From assembly GCA_002365855.1 (NCBI GenBank), contig DFAP01000028.1:1-19245 (forward strand): 19,245 nucleotides of DNA, in the 5' to 3' direction. The notes under the pieces are model-generated. The model saw only the letters and a program-made list of their open reading frames with translations. It was not told where the DNA came from and made no database searches. This DNA is from Pelotomaculum sp. UBA3103. Lineage in GTDB: Bacteria; Bacillota; Desulfotomaculia; Desulfotomaculales; Pelotomaculaceae. This document shows positions 1-9,022 of this stretch, one piece after another. Numbering within the stretch: position 1 is the stretch's first letter; each line of letters begins with the position of its first letter. A program made the translations under genes and the position numbers.

Positions 1-299
1 AATTCTTGGGAGCATTATAGATTACCAGGGTTTTGAGCCGGCTTAACCAAGATTTCTTTTTTTCCGGTTGCAGTATTCAAACATACCCCTCACAATTTAT
101 TCAACTATTCACCTTAATTCATAATTCGACAGTACCACCGGAATTCCTATTCAACTAAAATGACCAACCGGAATCAGCCTGTTGGTCATTAGAACCCTTG
201 CTGGGGTAAGGATGAAAATTATCCAATTAAATTAGGTCTTAGATTTATTATTACCTCATCTTCCAAGTTTGCCCGTGAGATATTCTGACACTAAGAAGC
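1..299. other. Non-coding stretch downstream of yhbH
   Basis: No convincing gene is visible on either strand. The only structure I can point to is the inverted repeat at 159-190, listed separately as a terminator. The spoVR gene that often accompanies prkA and yhbH does not start within these 299 bases. Confidence 0.6.
155..190 (-). terminator. Probable intrinsic terminator after yhbH
   Basis: A perfect 10-bp inverted repeat (159-168 paired with 181-190, loop of 12) lies about 110 bases past the yhbH stop. Read on the minus strand, the stem is followed by a short T run (TTTT), which fits a weak Rho-independent terminator for the prkA-yhbH transcript. Confidence 0.5.
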
Positions 300-1496
300 T
301 TATATTACCGGACTTTCTGTTTTCTTTGCCATATCTGAAGTTTTCTCTCCAGGCGGCCTGGGCGACAGGCTGAAAAACTTCTTCAAAGCCGGGTAAACCC
401 CGCTTTTGTCCCTGATCGTAACACAGGTAAACTTGTGGTTCTGGATCCTCCTGAATGCCGTGCGCAGGGTGCTGGTGTAATAGTACGGGCCTTCAATCTC
501 CCCGTAGCCGAACATGTTGCAGACTTTCAGCAACTCATCGATCAGCCGGATGCAGTTTTCATTGTCCGAGGCCAGGTTATCACCGTCGGAGAAGTGGAAA
601 GCATATATGTTGTAATCCTGCGGGCTGTAACGCTTCTCTATTATTTCCAGGGCCAGTTTGTACACTGAAGAGCAGCGTGTTCCGCCGCTGGCCCCCTTGG
701 TGAAGAATTCTTCTTCACTTGTCTCCCTGGCCTCGGTATGGTGGGCCAGGAAAACGATCAGGACGTTGTTGTACTTCGTGCGCAAAACCCGAACCATCCA
801 GAAGAAAAAGCTGCGGGCGATATATTTTTCGAATGGGCCCATCGACCCTGAGGTATCCATCATGGCCAGGACCACGGCGTTGGACTCGTACTTGAAGGTG
901 GTTTCCCAGGTTTTAAAGCGCAAATCTTCTGGTGTAATGGTGAGATCCTTTTGATTTCCATCCAGGGCGGTACGCCTGATAGCCTCCCTGATGGTGCGCT
1001 TGCGGTCAATATTTCCGGCAATACCCTTTTTCCTTATATCCTTGAATTCCAGGGACTCACTGATCATCTCCGGCTTCTTTTTCTGTTCCAAATTTGGTAG
1101 GCCGAGGTCTTCGAAGATCATCTCCGCCAGTTCATCGACGGTGATGTCGGCCTCGTAATAGTCGACGCTGGGCTCATCCCCTGCCCCTTTACCCTTGCCC
1201 GGACCCTGCTGGGGCTCGGAATACACCACGTCACCCTGCTTGCTGTTACCTTTGCCCTGGCCGCCGTGCTTTTGCTTTCCGCTGTCAAAGCGGAAGTGGA
1301 ATTCATCTAGGGAACGTATCGGCACTCTGACGACTTTGCGACCATCGTGCAGGATGATGCTCTCCTCACTGACTATATCCGCCAGGTTCTTTTTTATGGC
1401 CTCCCTGACTTTTTCCCTGTGCCGCTGCCGGTCGATCTCCCCCTTGCGGTGGAGCGACCAGTCTTCCCTTGAGATTACAAAATTTTTACCGGACAC
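300..1496 (-). CDS. yhbH: Sporulation protein YhbH (DUF444/YeaH family)
   Basis: The protein of about 398 residues belongs to the DUF444 YhbH/YeaH family, which is co-expressed with the PrkA kinase; in Bacillus both are made under sporulation control. The N-terminal half is basic and charged. It includes a low-complexity Gly/Lys/Gln stretch near residues 70-110. A von Willebrand A-like half follows, with a MIDAS-type DTSGS motif near residues 214-218. The frame stays open up to a GTG at 1505, but that codon overlaps the AGGAG ribosome binding site. The GTG at 1496, 8 bases after AGGAG, is the better start. The AGGAG overlaps the TAG stop of prkA, so the two are probably translationally coupled. 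The biochemical function is not established for the family. The last 15 or so residues look like a non-conserved tail. Confidence 0.92.
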   Translation of the reverse strand: MSGKNFVISREDWSLHRKGEIDRQRHREKVREAIKKNLADIVSEESIILHDGRKVVRVPIRSLDEFHFRFDSGKQKHGGQGKGNSKQGDVVYSEPQQGPGKGKGAGDEPSVDYYEADITVDELAEMIFEDLGLPNLEQKKKPEMISESLEFKDIRKKGIAGNIDRKRTIREAIRRTALDGNQKDLTITPEDLRFKTWETTFKYESNAVVLAMMDTSGSMGPFEKYIARSFFFWMVRVLRTKYNNVLIVFLAHHTEARETSEEEFFTKGASGGTRCSSVYKLALEIIEKRYSPQDYNIYAFHFSDGDNLASDNENCIRLIDELLKVCNMFGYGEIEGPYYYTSTLRTAFRRIQNHKFTCVTIRDKSGVYPALKKFFSLSPRPPGEKTSDMAKKTESPVI

Positions 1497-1507
1497 GCCC
1501 ACCACTC

Positions 1508-3395
1508 CTATCGATTCAGCAGACTGCCGACATATTTCAGAAGCTCGTTAGCGCAGTTCGGACAGTACCCGTGCTCTTCAATCAGCCTGGCGCTGACCTG
1601 GTTAATCCGTTTTAACTGCTCGGCGTCGGGGGTCTTGCTGGAGGTGGTGATTTTTACTACATCCTTTAAGTCGGCAAAAAGCTTTTTCTCAATGGCCTCG
1701 CGCAAGCGCTCGTGGGAACTGTAGTCAAAACGCCTGTTTTTGCGAGCGTAGCTGGAAAGCCTGATCAGAATCTCTTCTCTGAAAGCTTTCTTGGAGCTCT
1801 CGGCGATGCCGATCTGCTCTTCGATGGAGCGCATCAGCTTTTCGTCGGGGTCAAGTTCCTCGTCGGTAATGGGGTCTTTTAACTTGACGCCGTTACAGAA
1901 GGCTTCCACGTTATCCAGGTAGTTGTCGAACAATATTTTGGCCGATTCCTCATAGGAGTAGACAAAGGCCTTCTGCACTTCTTTTTTGGCCATTTCGTCG
2001 TATTCCTTGCGGGACACCGAGATAAAGTTCAAAAGGCGGTCTTTTTCCTCTTTGCTGATGGAGGGGTGCTGGTCTAAGCCCTCCTTCAAGGCGCGCAGGA
2101 CATCCAGCGGGTTGATGCACTGGGTGGTGGTGCGGATCAGGGCCGATGAGAGGCGGTTGATCACATAACGGGGGTCGACTCCGCTCATGCCCTCGTCTAC
2201 GGCTTCCATTTGCAGCTCGTACAGGTCCTTTTGCTTGAAGCCTTCTACGTCTTCACCGTCGTATAGTTTCATCTTTTTGACCAGGTCCATGCCCTGCTTT
2301 TTGGACTCCTTGAGCCTGGACAGCACTGAGAAGATGCTGGCCACCCGCAGCGCGTGGGGCGCAATGTGAATATTGCGCAGGTCACTCTGCTTGATCAGTT
2401 TCTCGTAAATTTTGACTTCATCGTGTACTTTTAGATTGTACGGTATTTTCATCACGATGATGCGGGACTGCAGGGCCTCGTTTTTCTTGTTGCTGATAAA
2501 GCTTTTGTACTCGTTTTCGTTTGTATGGGCCACGATCATCTCATCGGCATAAATGAGCGCAAAGCGTCCTGCCTTGAAGTTACCTTCCTGAGATAGGCTT
2601 AAAAGGTTCCAGAGAAACTTTTCATCACACTTCAACATTTCCTGAAACTCCATCAGCCCCCTGTTGGCTATGTTCAGTTCGCCATCAAACCTGTAGGCGC
2701 GGGGGTCCGACTCTGATCCGTATTCTGTTATGGTGGAAAAGTCCATACTGCCGGTCAGGTCGGCAATATCCTGGGACTTTGGATCAGAAGGAGTAAAGGT
2801 ACCAACACCGATCCTGTTGTCTTCAGATAGGAACACCCTCTCAACCGGCACTTTTTCAATATTTCCCTTGTACTCTGTATCCACCATCATTCTGCAGGAC
2901 GGACATAGCTCCCCTTCAACATAAACATCGTACAGCTTTTGGAATTCTTCCCTTAATTCTTTTGGTATCAGGTGCAGGGGTTCTTCGTGCATCGGACAGT
3001 CCCTGATCCCGAAAACAGCGCCCTCGTCTGTCCGGCTGAACCTCTCCAGACCCCTCTTCAGCATTGCCACCAGAGTTGACTTGCCCCCGCTAACCGGTCC
3101 CATCAAAAGAAGGATGCGCTTACGCACGTCAAGTCGGCGGGCAGCCGGGTGGAAATATTCCTCCACCAGTTTTTCCAAGGTCTTATCCAGGCCGTAAAGC
3201 TCTTCCGAAAAAAACTTGTACTGCTTTGAGTTGTCTTCTTTTTCTACCACCCCGGCTGACTTTATCATTCTGTAAATCCTGGCGTGTGCCAGCTGTGACA
3301 GGTAGGGCCGTTTTTTCAAAAGCTCAAGGTAATCCTGGAAAGTGCCTTCCCAGGCAAAAGGAACGAAATTCTTCCAAACGCCTAAGGAAATCCAT
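1508..3395 (-). CDS. prkA: PrkA family serine protein kinase (AAA+), apparent N-terminal frameshift
   Basis: This is a PrkA-type protein kinase, about 630 residues as usual for the family. It has an AAA+ P-loop (GPVSGGKST, about 100 residues in), Cys motifs (CPMH and CPSC) in the AAA part, and a C-terminal PrkA kinase domain ending in a CPNC motif. The long open frame can be extended to a GTG at 3403, which gives an unfamiliar N-terminus. A better start is the ATG at 3395, with GAGAGGAG 7 bases upstream. It opens a different frame reading MDFLRRLEEFRS, which resembles normal PrkA N-termini. Removing one T from the T4 run (3356-3359) joins that frame to the conserved AWEGTFQDYL. The gene therefore has either a real frameshift or a sequence error. 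It is the first gene of the prkA-yhbH pair. Confidence 0.9.
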
Positions 3396-3464
3396 GGTCT
3401 CACTCCTCTCGTTTGTCTTAACCACTCACTTCCTACCAGGCGGAACCGGTCTTACGAATATTAC

Positions 3465-3472
3465 ATTATATG
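3465..3472 (-). promoter_or_regulatory. Candidate -10 element for prkA-yhbH
   Basis: The minus strand reads CATATAAT about 70 bases upstream of the prkA ATG. It matches both a sigma-A -10 (TATAAT) and the -10 of the sporulation factor sigma-E (CATAcaaT type). No clear -35 is visible, so I cannot decide between them. Sigma-E control would agree with what is known for Bacillus prkA and yhbH. Confidence 0.35.
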
Positions 3473-3629
3473 CAAAAAAACAAAAAGAAGAATGGGGCAG
3501 ATAAGGGTACTATTCTGAAAACATATTACATGTCGATTTCGTAACGACCGTTCACTAAGATACTGACAAATAAGCCTCGGAGAGAGGTAATGGTTATCAA
3601 AGGTTATTATATAAGTATAAAAAAGCATA

Positions 3630-3655
3630 GAAAAAAGCCACAGAATTCTGCGGCT
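3630..3655 (-). terminator. Intrinsic terminator after the GerMN lipoprotein gene
   Basis: Stem of 8 bp (3636-3643 with 3648-3655, one G-U pair, AATT loop) followed on the minus strand by six T residues. It lies about 30 bases past the stop of the lipoprotein gene and closes the minus-strand cluster that begins near 8070. Confidence 0.85.
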
Positions 3656-3686
3656 TATCGTAACCCCAAGTATTATTTTTTGAAAC

Positions 3687-4553
3687 TTACCAGTTTACCG
3701 GTATTGCAACCTTATCCAGCTTATTACCATCTATGGGACTCTCCCAGAAGACTTCCAATTCCCCCCAGCTCTGGGACGCGTTATCAAAGGTCAGGGAAAA
3801 ATTGAATTCACCTCTCCCCGGCGCCCCTTCCGTGGCAGTGCCGAAACTTTCAGCCAGCACCGTGCCGTTATGGTCTATAAGCATGGCGCCTACAGTCCCC
3901 TCATAAACCCTGGCGGCACCTCTAATATCAACAGTTGAACCCACTTTCTGACCGGGCACGGGAGCAGTTACCCAGATTGCAGGCTCGTAGGTCTTTGAAA
4001 TGTCTCTGCTAAAGGGTTGTTCATAAAGACCAACGTGTCCCCACCAGTCTATGCACTCCTGATCCACCTTGCCTTCCACCATAAAGGAAACCTTCTGCAC
4101 CCCGGGTATCTCAGTGAGGGTATTAACAATACTCTGAAGCCCTAAGGCCTCAGTTGCCGCGCCAACGTTGGCCCGGAGCACCTCCTGGGAAAAATCCACT
4201 GTAGCCAGTCCGTCCTTGATGGTGATACCCCTTATTTGGGTTGCGGGAGGCAGGACCCGTGAGGCGCCTGGAGTGACCGGGTTGACCTTGATCAGCTCTT
4301 CCAGCGACGCTCTGGCAACTTCCTGGGTCAGGGGAACCTGGTGCACTTCCCTGATTAAATAAATATCGTCCATGGTCATCTTAACATAATAAACGGGCAG
4401 GCTCAGTTTCTGTTCCGGAGCCGTTGTCCCGTCCTTAGAGGGCGAAGGCGTTTGAGTGTTATTCGGAGAGCAGGCTGCCAGGGAAAGTGATAAAAGGATT
4501 ATTGCAGCAAGGACAGCAACAACCCCAGCAGATTTTTTGCCGTACAGGATCAT
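3687..4553 (-). CDS. GerMN and Gmad2 domain lipoprotein
   Basis: Predicted membrane-anchored lipoprotein of 288 residues. The N-terminus has lysines, a hydrophobic stretch (about residues 9-27) and a lipobox LAAC with the modified Cys at about 28. A Thr/Ser/Pro-rich linker follows. Residues 50-180 match the GerMN sporulation/germination domain, with motifs such as ITIKDGLATVDFS and IVNTLTEIPGVQKVSFMVEG. Residues 190-288 match Gmad2, the Ig-like domain found in spore-germination proteins (WVTAPVPGQKV, then AIPVNW at the end). Such proteins are thought to act at the envelope in sporulation or germination; the exact role is unknown. The start is ATG 4553, with AAGGAGGT 8 bases before it. The TTG at 4559 is too close to that site. 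A terminator follows. Confidence 0.9.
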   Translation of the reverse strand: MILYGKKSAGVVAVLAAIILLSLSLAACSPNNTQTPSPSKDGTTAPEQKLSLPVYYVKMTMDDIYLIREVHQVPLTQEVARASLEELIKVNPVTPGASRVLPPATQIRGITIKDGLATVDFSQEVLRANVGAATEALGLQSIVNTLTEIPGVQKVSFMVEGKVDQECIDWWGHVGLYEQPFSRDISKTYEPAIWVTAPVPGQKVGSTVDIRGAARVYEGTVGAMLIDHNGTVLAESFGTATEGAPGRGEFNFSLTFDNASQSWGELEVFWESPIDGNKLDKVAIPVNW

Positions 4554-4629
4554 TTTCAAGACCTCCTTCTAACGGTATTATGTAATAGTTCCACAAAAAT
4601 CAAAATAAACCTTTTCACATAAGGCAATG

Positions 4630-5361
4630 CTACTTTACTTTTATTCCCATCCGCTTGAACATAACCCCACGGGCCTGGTCCTCAAAATCGTCATCCAGGG
4701 ATTTTAATTGATAGTTCAGCCCGCGCCTCCGCAGGGCGAGACTGATAAGTGCATCGGTCAGCCTGTTGTTCTTCGGCAACAGGGGCCCGTGCAGGTATGA
4801 ACAAAAGACATTCTTGTAACGGGCGCCTTCCAACCCGTCCCTGCCGTTGTTCCCGTTTCCTGACAACACCTTCCCCAGAGAACGAATTCCGCCGAGGAAA
4901 GTCTGGCCTGAGTGGTTTTCAAAACCTACCACCTGGACAGGTCTCCCACCCAGCTCGACTTCAACAGCAATATTGCCGACCATGCGCCTGTCCCCGGCCT
5001 GTGTATAAAAGTCAAGTATGTCCAGGCCTGGTATACTTTCTCCCTCCCTGGTCAGGTAATACCCGCCCAACAGCTGGTATCCACCACAGATTGCCAGGAC
5101 TACCAGCCCGTTTTCAATAGCCTCCTGTAAATTATCCCGCCTCTTCATCAGATCCGAGGAAATCAGGTTTTGCTCCCGGTCAGAGCCCCCCCCGAGAAGA
5201 ACAAAGTCGTGCTCACTAAAGTCAACATCCTCACCCAGGCTGACGCATTTTGTTTTTACAGGGATTTTGCGCCAGAGGCATCGTTTATGAAAAGCCATTA
5301 TATTCCCACGGTCACCGTAAAGATTCAAGAGGTCAGGATACAGATGACAGATGCTGAGCAT
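4630..5361 (-). CDS. gatD: GatD: lipid II isoglutaminyl synthase, glutamine amidotransferase subunit
   Basis: A 243-residue class I glutamine amidotransferase of the CobB/CobQ-like type. It supplies ammonia to MurT so that the D-Glu of the peptidoglycan stem becomes D-isoglutamine. The family start LSICHLYPDLLNLYGDRGN is present. The nucleophile is Cys92 in LAICGGYQLLGG, and the catalytic His is about residue 191 in YLHGPLLPKN. The ATG at 5361 has AAGGAGG 6 bases upstream; an upstream ATG at 5382 has no such site. The gene overlaps the 3' end of murT by 29 bases, so translation is probably coupled, as expected for the heterodimer. Length and catalytic residues are normal. Confidence 0.95.
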   Translation of the reverse strand: MLSICHLYPDLLNLYGDRGNIMAFHKRCLWRKIPVKTKCVSLGEDVDFSEHDFVLLGGGSDREQNLISSDLMKRRDNLQEAIENGLVVLAICGGYQLLGGYYLTREGESIPGLDILDFYTQAGDRRMVGNIAVEVELGGRPVQVVGFENHSGQTFLGGIRSLGKVLSGNGNNGRDGLEGARYKNVFCSYLHGPLLPKNNRLTDALISLALRRRGLNYQLKSLDDDFEDQARGVMFKRMGIKVK

Positions 5362-6733
5362 CGGCGTCCTCCTTATCGGCAAGTTGTTTCACAATTTTAT
5401 GCACGTTCCAAAGGGCTGTATAGGTGGAAAAGAGATAGGCGCCACCGGCACTGCCGTTTAAAGCATTTTTTACTGCCACTTTCAAGTCACGGTTTACCAC
5501 AATCTTTTCAACAGGAACACCTGCATATTTTAGACGCAGGGCCATCTCCTCACCCCGAACCCCTGAACATATGAGCTTGCGGATGGGACGATGGTCAGAT
5601 GCCAGCATTTCGAAATCAACGTCCCAAAGCCAGGAGATATCCTTTCCATCAGCATCGTTGTCATTAACGGCTATAAGAACATCTTTGGAACCTTTTGCTG
5701 CACATAGTGCAGCAAGAACCTCGCTAAATCCTATAGGATTTTTGACCAGGCTCAAATAAACATTTTTCTCCTTGTAAGAGAACTTCTCCATGCGGCCGGT
5801 AACAGGCTGATAGTTATTCAGGCTTTTCAGGATCGTCTTCACGTCGATACCCAGCTGAAGACAAGCCGAGAAAGCTGCCAGAGCATTGTACAGGTTATAT
5901 AGTCCCTGCACCTGGATGGAGAGGGAAACCTCCCGCCTGTCAAAAAAAAGGCGGCATTCATTTGCTTCACCATTCACTCCCGCGTCCAGCGCCTCTACCC
6001 GCGGTTTGGGCCTCTCGAACGAACATTTCAGGCAGTTGTAAGTCCCAAGCTGCCCGTAATGATAAAAGTCATAGTTAAGATCTGCCCCGCAAAAAGGACA
6101 AAACCTAGCCTCCCTCATCTGGGTACTGGTTTTGCGGGAATGCTCCGTGCCGGCCAGGCCGTAAAAAAACGCTGGCAGGCCTGTAGTTTTACCGAATTGG
6201 GCAACCAGGGGATCATCGGCGTTTAATACCATGACAACATTCTTCTGCTCTCTCAAAGAATCACGGATTACGCCTATGACCTTGTCAAGCTCCCAGTACC
6301 GGTCCAACTGATCCCGAAAAAAGTTGGTAAGCACTACCACCCCTGGTGTGATTTCCTTCAGTACACCAGGCATGGAAGCCTCATCAATTTCTATGACCGC
6401 GTAATCACAGTCAATTTTTCCATCAATACCGGAACTCATGACAAAAGAAGAGGTGACGCCACCGATCATATTGGCGCCCTCGCGGTTAGAAACAACCTTA
6501 TACCCGGCGTCGCCAAGCACACCCGTAATCATGTTGGCTGTAGTAGTTTTGCCATTAGTACCGCTGACCACGATGGTACCCTTGCGGACCTGGGCAGCTA
6601 ATTTTCGCAGGCTGTCAGGATCAGCTTTCCGGGCTACCAGACCGGGCATAGATGATCCTCTGAAGCCGCGAACCCGGCACAGCCATGATGCTATTCTCCC
6701 TGCCAGAACAGCAGCGGACAGTCTAAATATCAA
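5333..6733 (-). CDS. murT: MurT: lipid II isoglutaminyl synthase, Mur-ligase-like subunit
   Basis: A 466-residue Mur ligase homologue that activates the D-Glu carboxyl of the peptidoglycan precursor with ATP and uses ammonia from GatD. It has a P-loop GTNGKTT at residues 58-64 and a Mur-ligase middle domain. A Cys4 zinc ribbon (C212, C215, C234, C237) is inserted in that domain, as is typical of MurT. The C-terminal DUF1727 domain contains the Asp-rich NDNDADGKDISWLWD (about 357-371), the region that supplies the catalytic Asp to the GatD site. The start is TTG 6733, about 9 bases after GAAGGAG; no better ATG is nearby. gatD follows with a 29-base overlap. Confidence 0.95.
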   Translation of the reverse strand: MIFRLSAAVLAGRIASWLCRVRGFRGSSMPGLVARKADPDSLRKLAAQVRKGTIVVSGTNGKTTTANMITGVLGDAGYKVVSNREGANMIGGVTSSFVMSSGIDGKIDCDYAVIEIDEASMPGVLKEITPGVVVLTNFFRDQLDRYWELDKVIGVIRDSLREQKNVVMVLNADDPLVAQFGKTTGLPAFFYGLAGTEHSRKTSTQMREARFCPFCGADLNYDFYHYGQLGTYNCLKCSFERPKPRVEALDAGVNGEANECRLFFDRREVSLSIQVQGLYNLYNALAAFSACLQLGIDVKTILKSLNNYQPVTGRMEKFSYKEKNVYLSLVKNPIGFSEVLAALCAAKGSKDVLIAVNDNDADGKDISWLWDVDFEMLASDHRPIRKLICSGVRGEEMALRLKYAGVPVEKIVVNRDLKVAVKNALNGSAGGAYLFSTYTALWNVHKIVKQLADKEDADAQHLSSVS

Positions 6734-6825
6734 GTCTTTTTACTCCTTCTTTATACTAAACTTATGTACAAAATCCGATTACAATACTGCTTCCTTGCAG
6801 TTGTCTATGGAATTCTGCACATCTA

Positions 6826-7779
6826 TCAGTCTACTACTGAATAAAAAGAAACCCCGCTGACTTTAACCCTGGTCACCCTGTTCATATCCACGAGTAAATC
6901 CAGATGAGCGAAGACCTCGGAAATGCCAAGGTAAGCTTTAAAACCACTAATCGACGGATAAAGCACCCGCATAACCTGGTAGACGCTAAGGCTGCCGCCA
7001 GCCAAAACAGAACAGATATTTTCCAGCCTCATAAAGTGGTGCTTCTGTGCTTTCAATACTGTCTCCGGGCATTTTTCTATAATATTCCCATGTCCTGGTA
7101 ATATTACACTTAAATCTATTGCCTTAAGTCTATCGAGCCCTTCAAGATACTGGGCCAAGGCAGGGATCCTACTGCTAAAATCAGAATGGTCAGCCTCCAT
7201 CACCGGGTTTGGGGTGATATGCGCAAGAATGAAATCACCGGATAAAAACCTTCCACCCTGCCGATCATACAGGCAGACGTGACCGCCGGAGTGTCCCGGC
7301 AAATGCAGGATTTCCAGCGCTCCCCCCTCAAACTCCAGGGATTCCCCGCCGCTTACCTCAATAACATTAGAACTGGGCAGCAGGGGCTTTGCCACCGGAT
7401 CTTTGTCGTCCATTATTTCTGTCAATAAGCTTTCAGGCATGCCCGCCTCCTTAAAAAAAGGCATGCGTTCCTGGTAGTAGTCATAATCCGGCTGAAGTTT
7501 ACGCACTTCCAACTTATGAACATATACGGCCGCACCCGCTGCATCCCCAATCCATCTGGCGAGTCCGCTATGGTCAGTGTGGCTGTGGGTGATAACCACC
7601 CGGTCTATTTCAGCCAGTGATACGCCAAAAGAATACAGCCCTTTCACCAGGGCCTTTTTCGCCTCGTCCGTATCCGGACCGGGGTCAACCAGGGTGAAGG
7701 GGCGGTTCTTAATAAGGTAGGAATTGACCGGACCGACTGTGTAAGGTGTCGGCACAGATATCCTGGTTATGTTCAGCAC
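6826..7779 (-). CDS. MBL-fold metallo-hydrolase
   Basis: A 317-residue metallo-beta-lactamase-fold hydrolase of the glyoxalase II/RNase Z-like class. The metal-binding set is intact: HSHTDH at residues 65-70, His163 (LPGHSGGH), Asp182 (LSGDFI) and His230 (LPGHG). The region after about 240 looks like the winged-helix-like C-terminal domain often fused to this fold. The substrate cannot be told from sequence; hydroxyacylglutathione-type or other thioester substrates are possible. Start is GTG 7779 with AAGGAG 6 bases upstream. That AAGGAG is also the last codons of the acylphosphatase gene, whose TAA stop lies only 3 bases away, so the pair is coupled. Confidence 0.9.
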   Translation of the reverse strand: MLNITRISVPTPYTVGPVNSYLIKNRPFTLVDPGPDTDEAKKALVKGLYSFGVSLAEIDRVVITHSHTDHSGLARWIGDAAGAAVYVHKLEVRKLQPDYDYYQERMPFFKEAGMPESLLTEIMDDKDPVAKPLLPSSNVIEVSGGESLEFEGGALEILHLPGHSGGHVCLYDRQGGRFLSGDFILAHITPNPVMEADHSDFSSRIPALAQYLEGLDRLKAIDLSVILPGHGNIIEKCPETVLKAQKHHFMRLENICSVLAGGSLSVYQVMRVLYPSISGFKAYLGISEVFAHLDLLVDMNRVTRVKVSGVSFYSVVD

Positions 7780-7782
7780 GTT

Positions 7783-8070
7783 TTACTCCTTAAAAAATGT
7801 TATTTTAAAGCTGGAGAACTCGCTCCCGCAGCTCTGCCACTCTACTTCCACATCGGACACCTCTGCCCCAGGCGGACCCTGCCGGCACCATTCAATTAAT
7901 TTATTAACTTTATCCTGCTCACCTTCAAACACACCCTCAACCTTCCTGCCGGGCATGTTTCTGATCCATCCGTTGACTCCAAGGTAAAGGGCCTGGTCCC
8001 TTGTCTCGGCCCTGAAATAAACACCCTGCACCTTTCCGCTAATGATGACATGCGCCCGCACCTTTGACAT
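7783..8070 (-). CDS. acyP: Acylphosphatase
   Basis: A 95-residue acylphosphatase, the usual length. It hydrolyses carboxyl-phosphate bonds of acyl phosphates. The two signature blocks are present: SGKVQGVYFR with catalytic Arg20, and GWIRN with catalytic Asn38. The ATG at 8070 is preceded by GAGGTAAGGGACA. The stop sits inside the ribosome binding region of the downstream MBL hydrolase gene. It appears to be the first gene of the minus-strand cluster that goes on through murT and gatD. A TATAAT-like -10 lies upstream near 8145-8150, but I see no good -35. Confidence 0.93.
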   Translation of the reverse strand: MSKVRAHVIISGKVQGVYFRAETRDQALYLGVNGWIRNMPGRKVEGVFEGEQDKVNKLIEWCRQGPPGAEVSDVEVEWQSCGSEFSSFKITFFKE

Positions 8071-8152
8071 TGTCCCTTACCTCATCCAATACTGTAATCG
8101 CGTTAGATTACCTCAAATATTGTTCATTGATGTCTTTACTATATATTATAAC

Positions 8153-8194
8153 AAAAAAAGCGGGTAATTTTATTATAGTTAAATAATTCCTGCT
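8153..8194 (-). terminator. Probable intrinsic terminator after cbiO
   Basis: On the minus strand, an imperfect stem (AGCAGG-AATT against AATTACCCGCT, one mismatch and one bulge) is followed by seven T residues. It begins right after the cbiO stop and would separate the cobalt transporter genes from the acylphosphatase cluster. Confidence 0.55.
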
Positions 8195-8197
8195 ATT

Positions 8198-9022
8198 TTA
8201 TTCTTTTCTGGTTATATTCTTCAATAAAAGAACAGCTTCTTCAACAGTGAGCGGGACATGGTCAAGGTTCATTTCCGGCAGAAGATTAAAGACCTGCGCT
8301 ATTAATGGTAAGCGCAGTCCAGCCTCTCCAATCACCTTCTCATCAGCCAGGACTTCTGGCCCACCCCCTGCCAGGATGCGGCCATCTTTGATCACTAAAA
8401 CCTGCCGGGCCCAGCTTGCGGCCAGGTCAACATCGTGGGTGGCAATGATCACGGTGGTTCCGCAATCGTTCAGCCGGCCAAGGATGTCCATCAGGATCTG
8501 CTGTCCAGCGGGATCCAGGCTGCCCACCGGCTCGTCAAGTACTACCACCCTCGGGTTCATGGCCAGCACACCAGCGATGGCAACTCTCTTTTTCTGGCCG
8601 CAACTGAGGCGGTAAGGAAGTTTATCACGGTACTCTTCCATGTTAACTGCCGCCAGGGACATTTCTACCCTTCTTTCAATTTCATCAGGCGCCAGCCGCA
8701 TGTTGACAGGTCCAAATGCTACATCATCCCAGACGGTGGACGAAAAAACCTGGTCGTCAGGGTCCTGAAAAACAAGGCCGACAATATTACGAGCCCACTT
8801 TTCATTCCGCCGGTTAATTTCCTGCCCTAATAACCTGACGCTTCCTTTTTGGGGCAGGAGAATGCCGTTTAAATGCAGAAGCAATGTGGACTTCCCAGCG
8901 CCGTTAGGACCAAGCATGGCCACTCTGGCGCCTTCCTCAATGTTAAGGCTGATTCCGTTCAGCGCCCTGGTTCCGTCCTTGTACGTAAAGAAAAGATCTT
9001 CTACCTCGATGATATTTGCCAT
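8198..9022 (-). CDS. cbiO: CbiO: cobalt ECF transporter ATP-binding protein
   Basis: A 274-residue ABC ATPase, the A component of an energy-coupling-factor transporter for Co2+. Visible motifs are Walker A GPNGAGKST (38-46), Q-loop VFQDPDDQ (85-91), signature LSCGQ (139-143), Walker B VVVLDEP (159-165) and switch His196 (ATHD). The FQDPDDQ run and the KKRVAIAGVLAMNP stretch after the signature are typical of CbiO/EcfA. The signature has Cys in place of the common Gly, a mild departure in a position that is often Tyr in CbiO. The ATG at 9022 follows GGAGGG. The gene overlaps the end of cbiQ by 22 bases. Cobalt rather than nickel is inferred from the family only. Confidence 0.92.
   Translation of the reverse strand: MANIIEVEDLFFTYKDGTRALNGISLNIEEGARVAMLGPNGAGKSTLLLHLNGILLPQKGSVRLLGQEINRRNEKWARNIVGLVFQDPDDQVFSSTVWDDVAFGPVNMRLAPDEIERRVEMSLAAVNMEEYRDKLPYRLSCGQKKRVAIAGVLAMNPRVVVLDEPVGSLDPAGQQILMDILGRLNDCGTTVIIATHDVDLAASWARQVLVIKDGRILAGGGPEVLADEKVIGEAGLRLPLIAQVFNLLPEMNLDHVPLTVEEAVLLLKNITRKE

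Noticed and set aside
1195..1551. 118-codon plus-strand frame
   Set aside because: It is antisense to the yhbH 5' end and has no ribosome binding site.
4749..5120. 123-codon plus-strand frame
   Set aside because: It is antisense to gatD and has no start signal or domain.
6438..6860. 140-codon plus-strand frame
   Set aside because: It is antisense to the murT 5' end, with no ribosome binding site and no recognisable domain.
8435..8830. 131-codon plus-strand frame
   Set aside because: It is antisense to cbiO, whose motifs are intact; it is a shadow frame.
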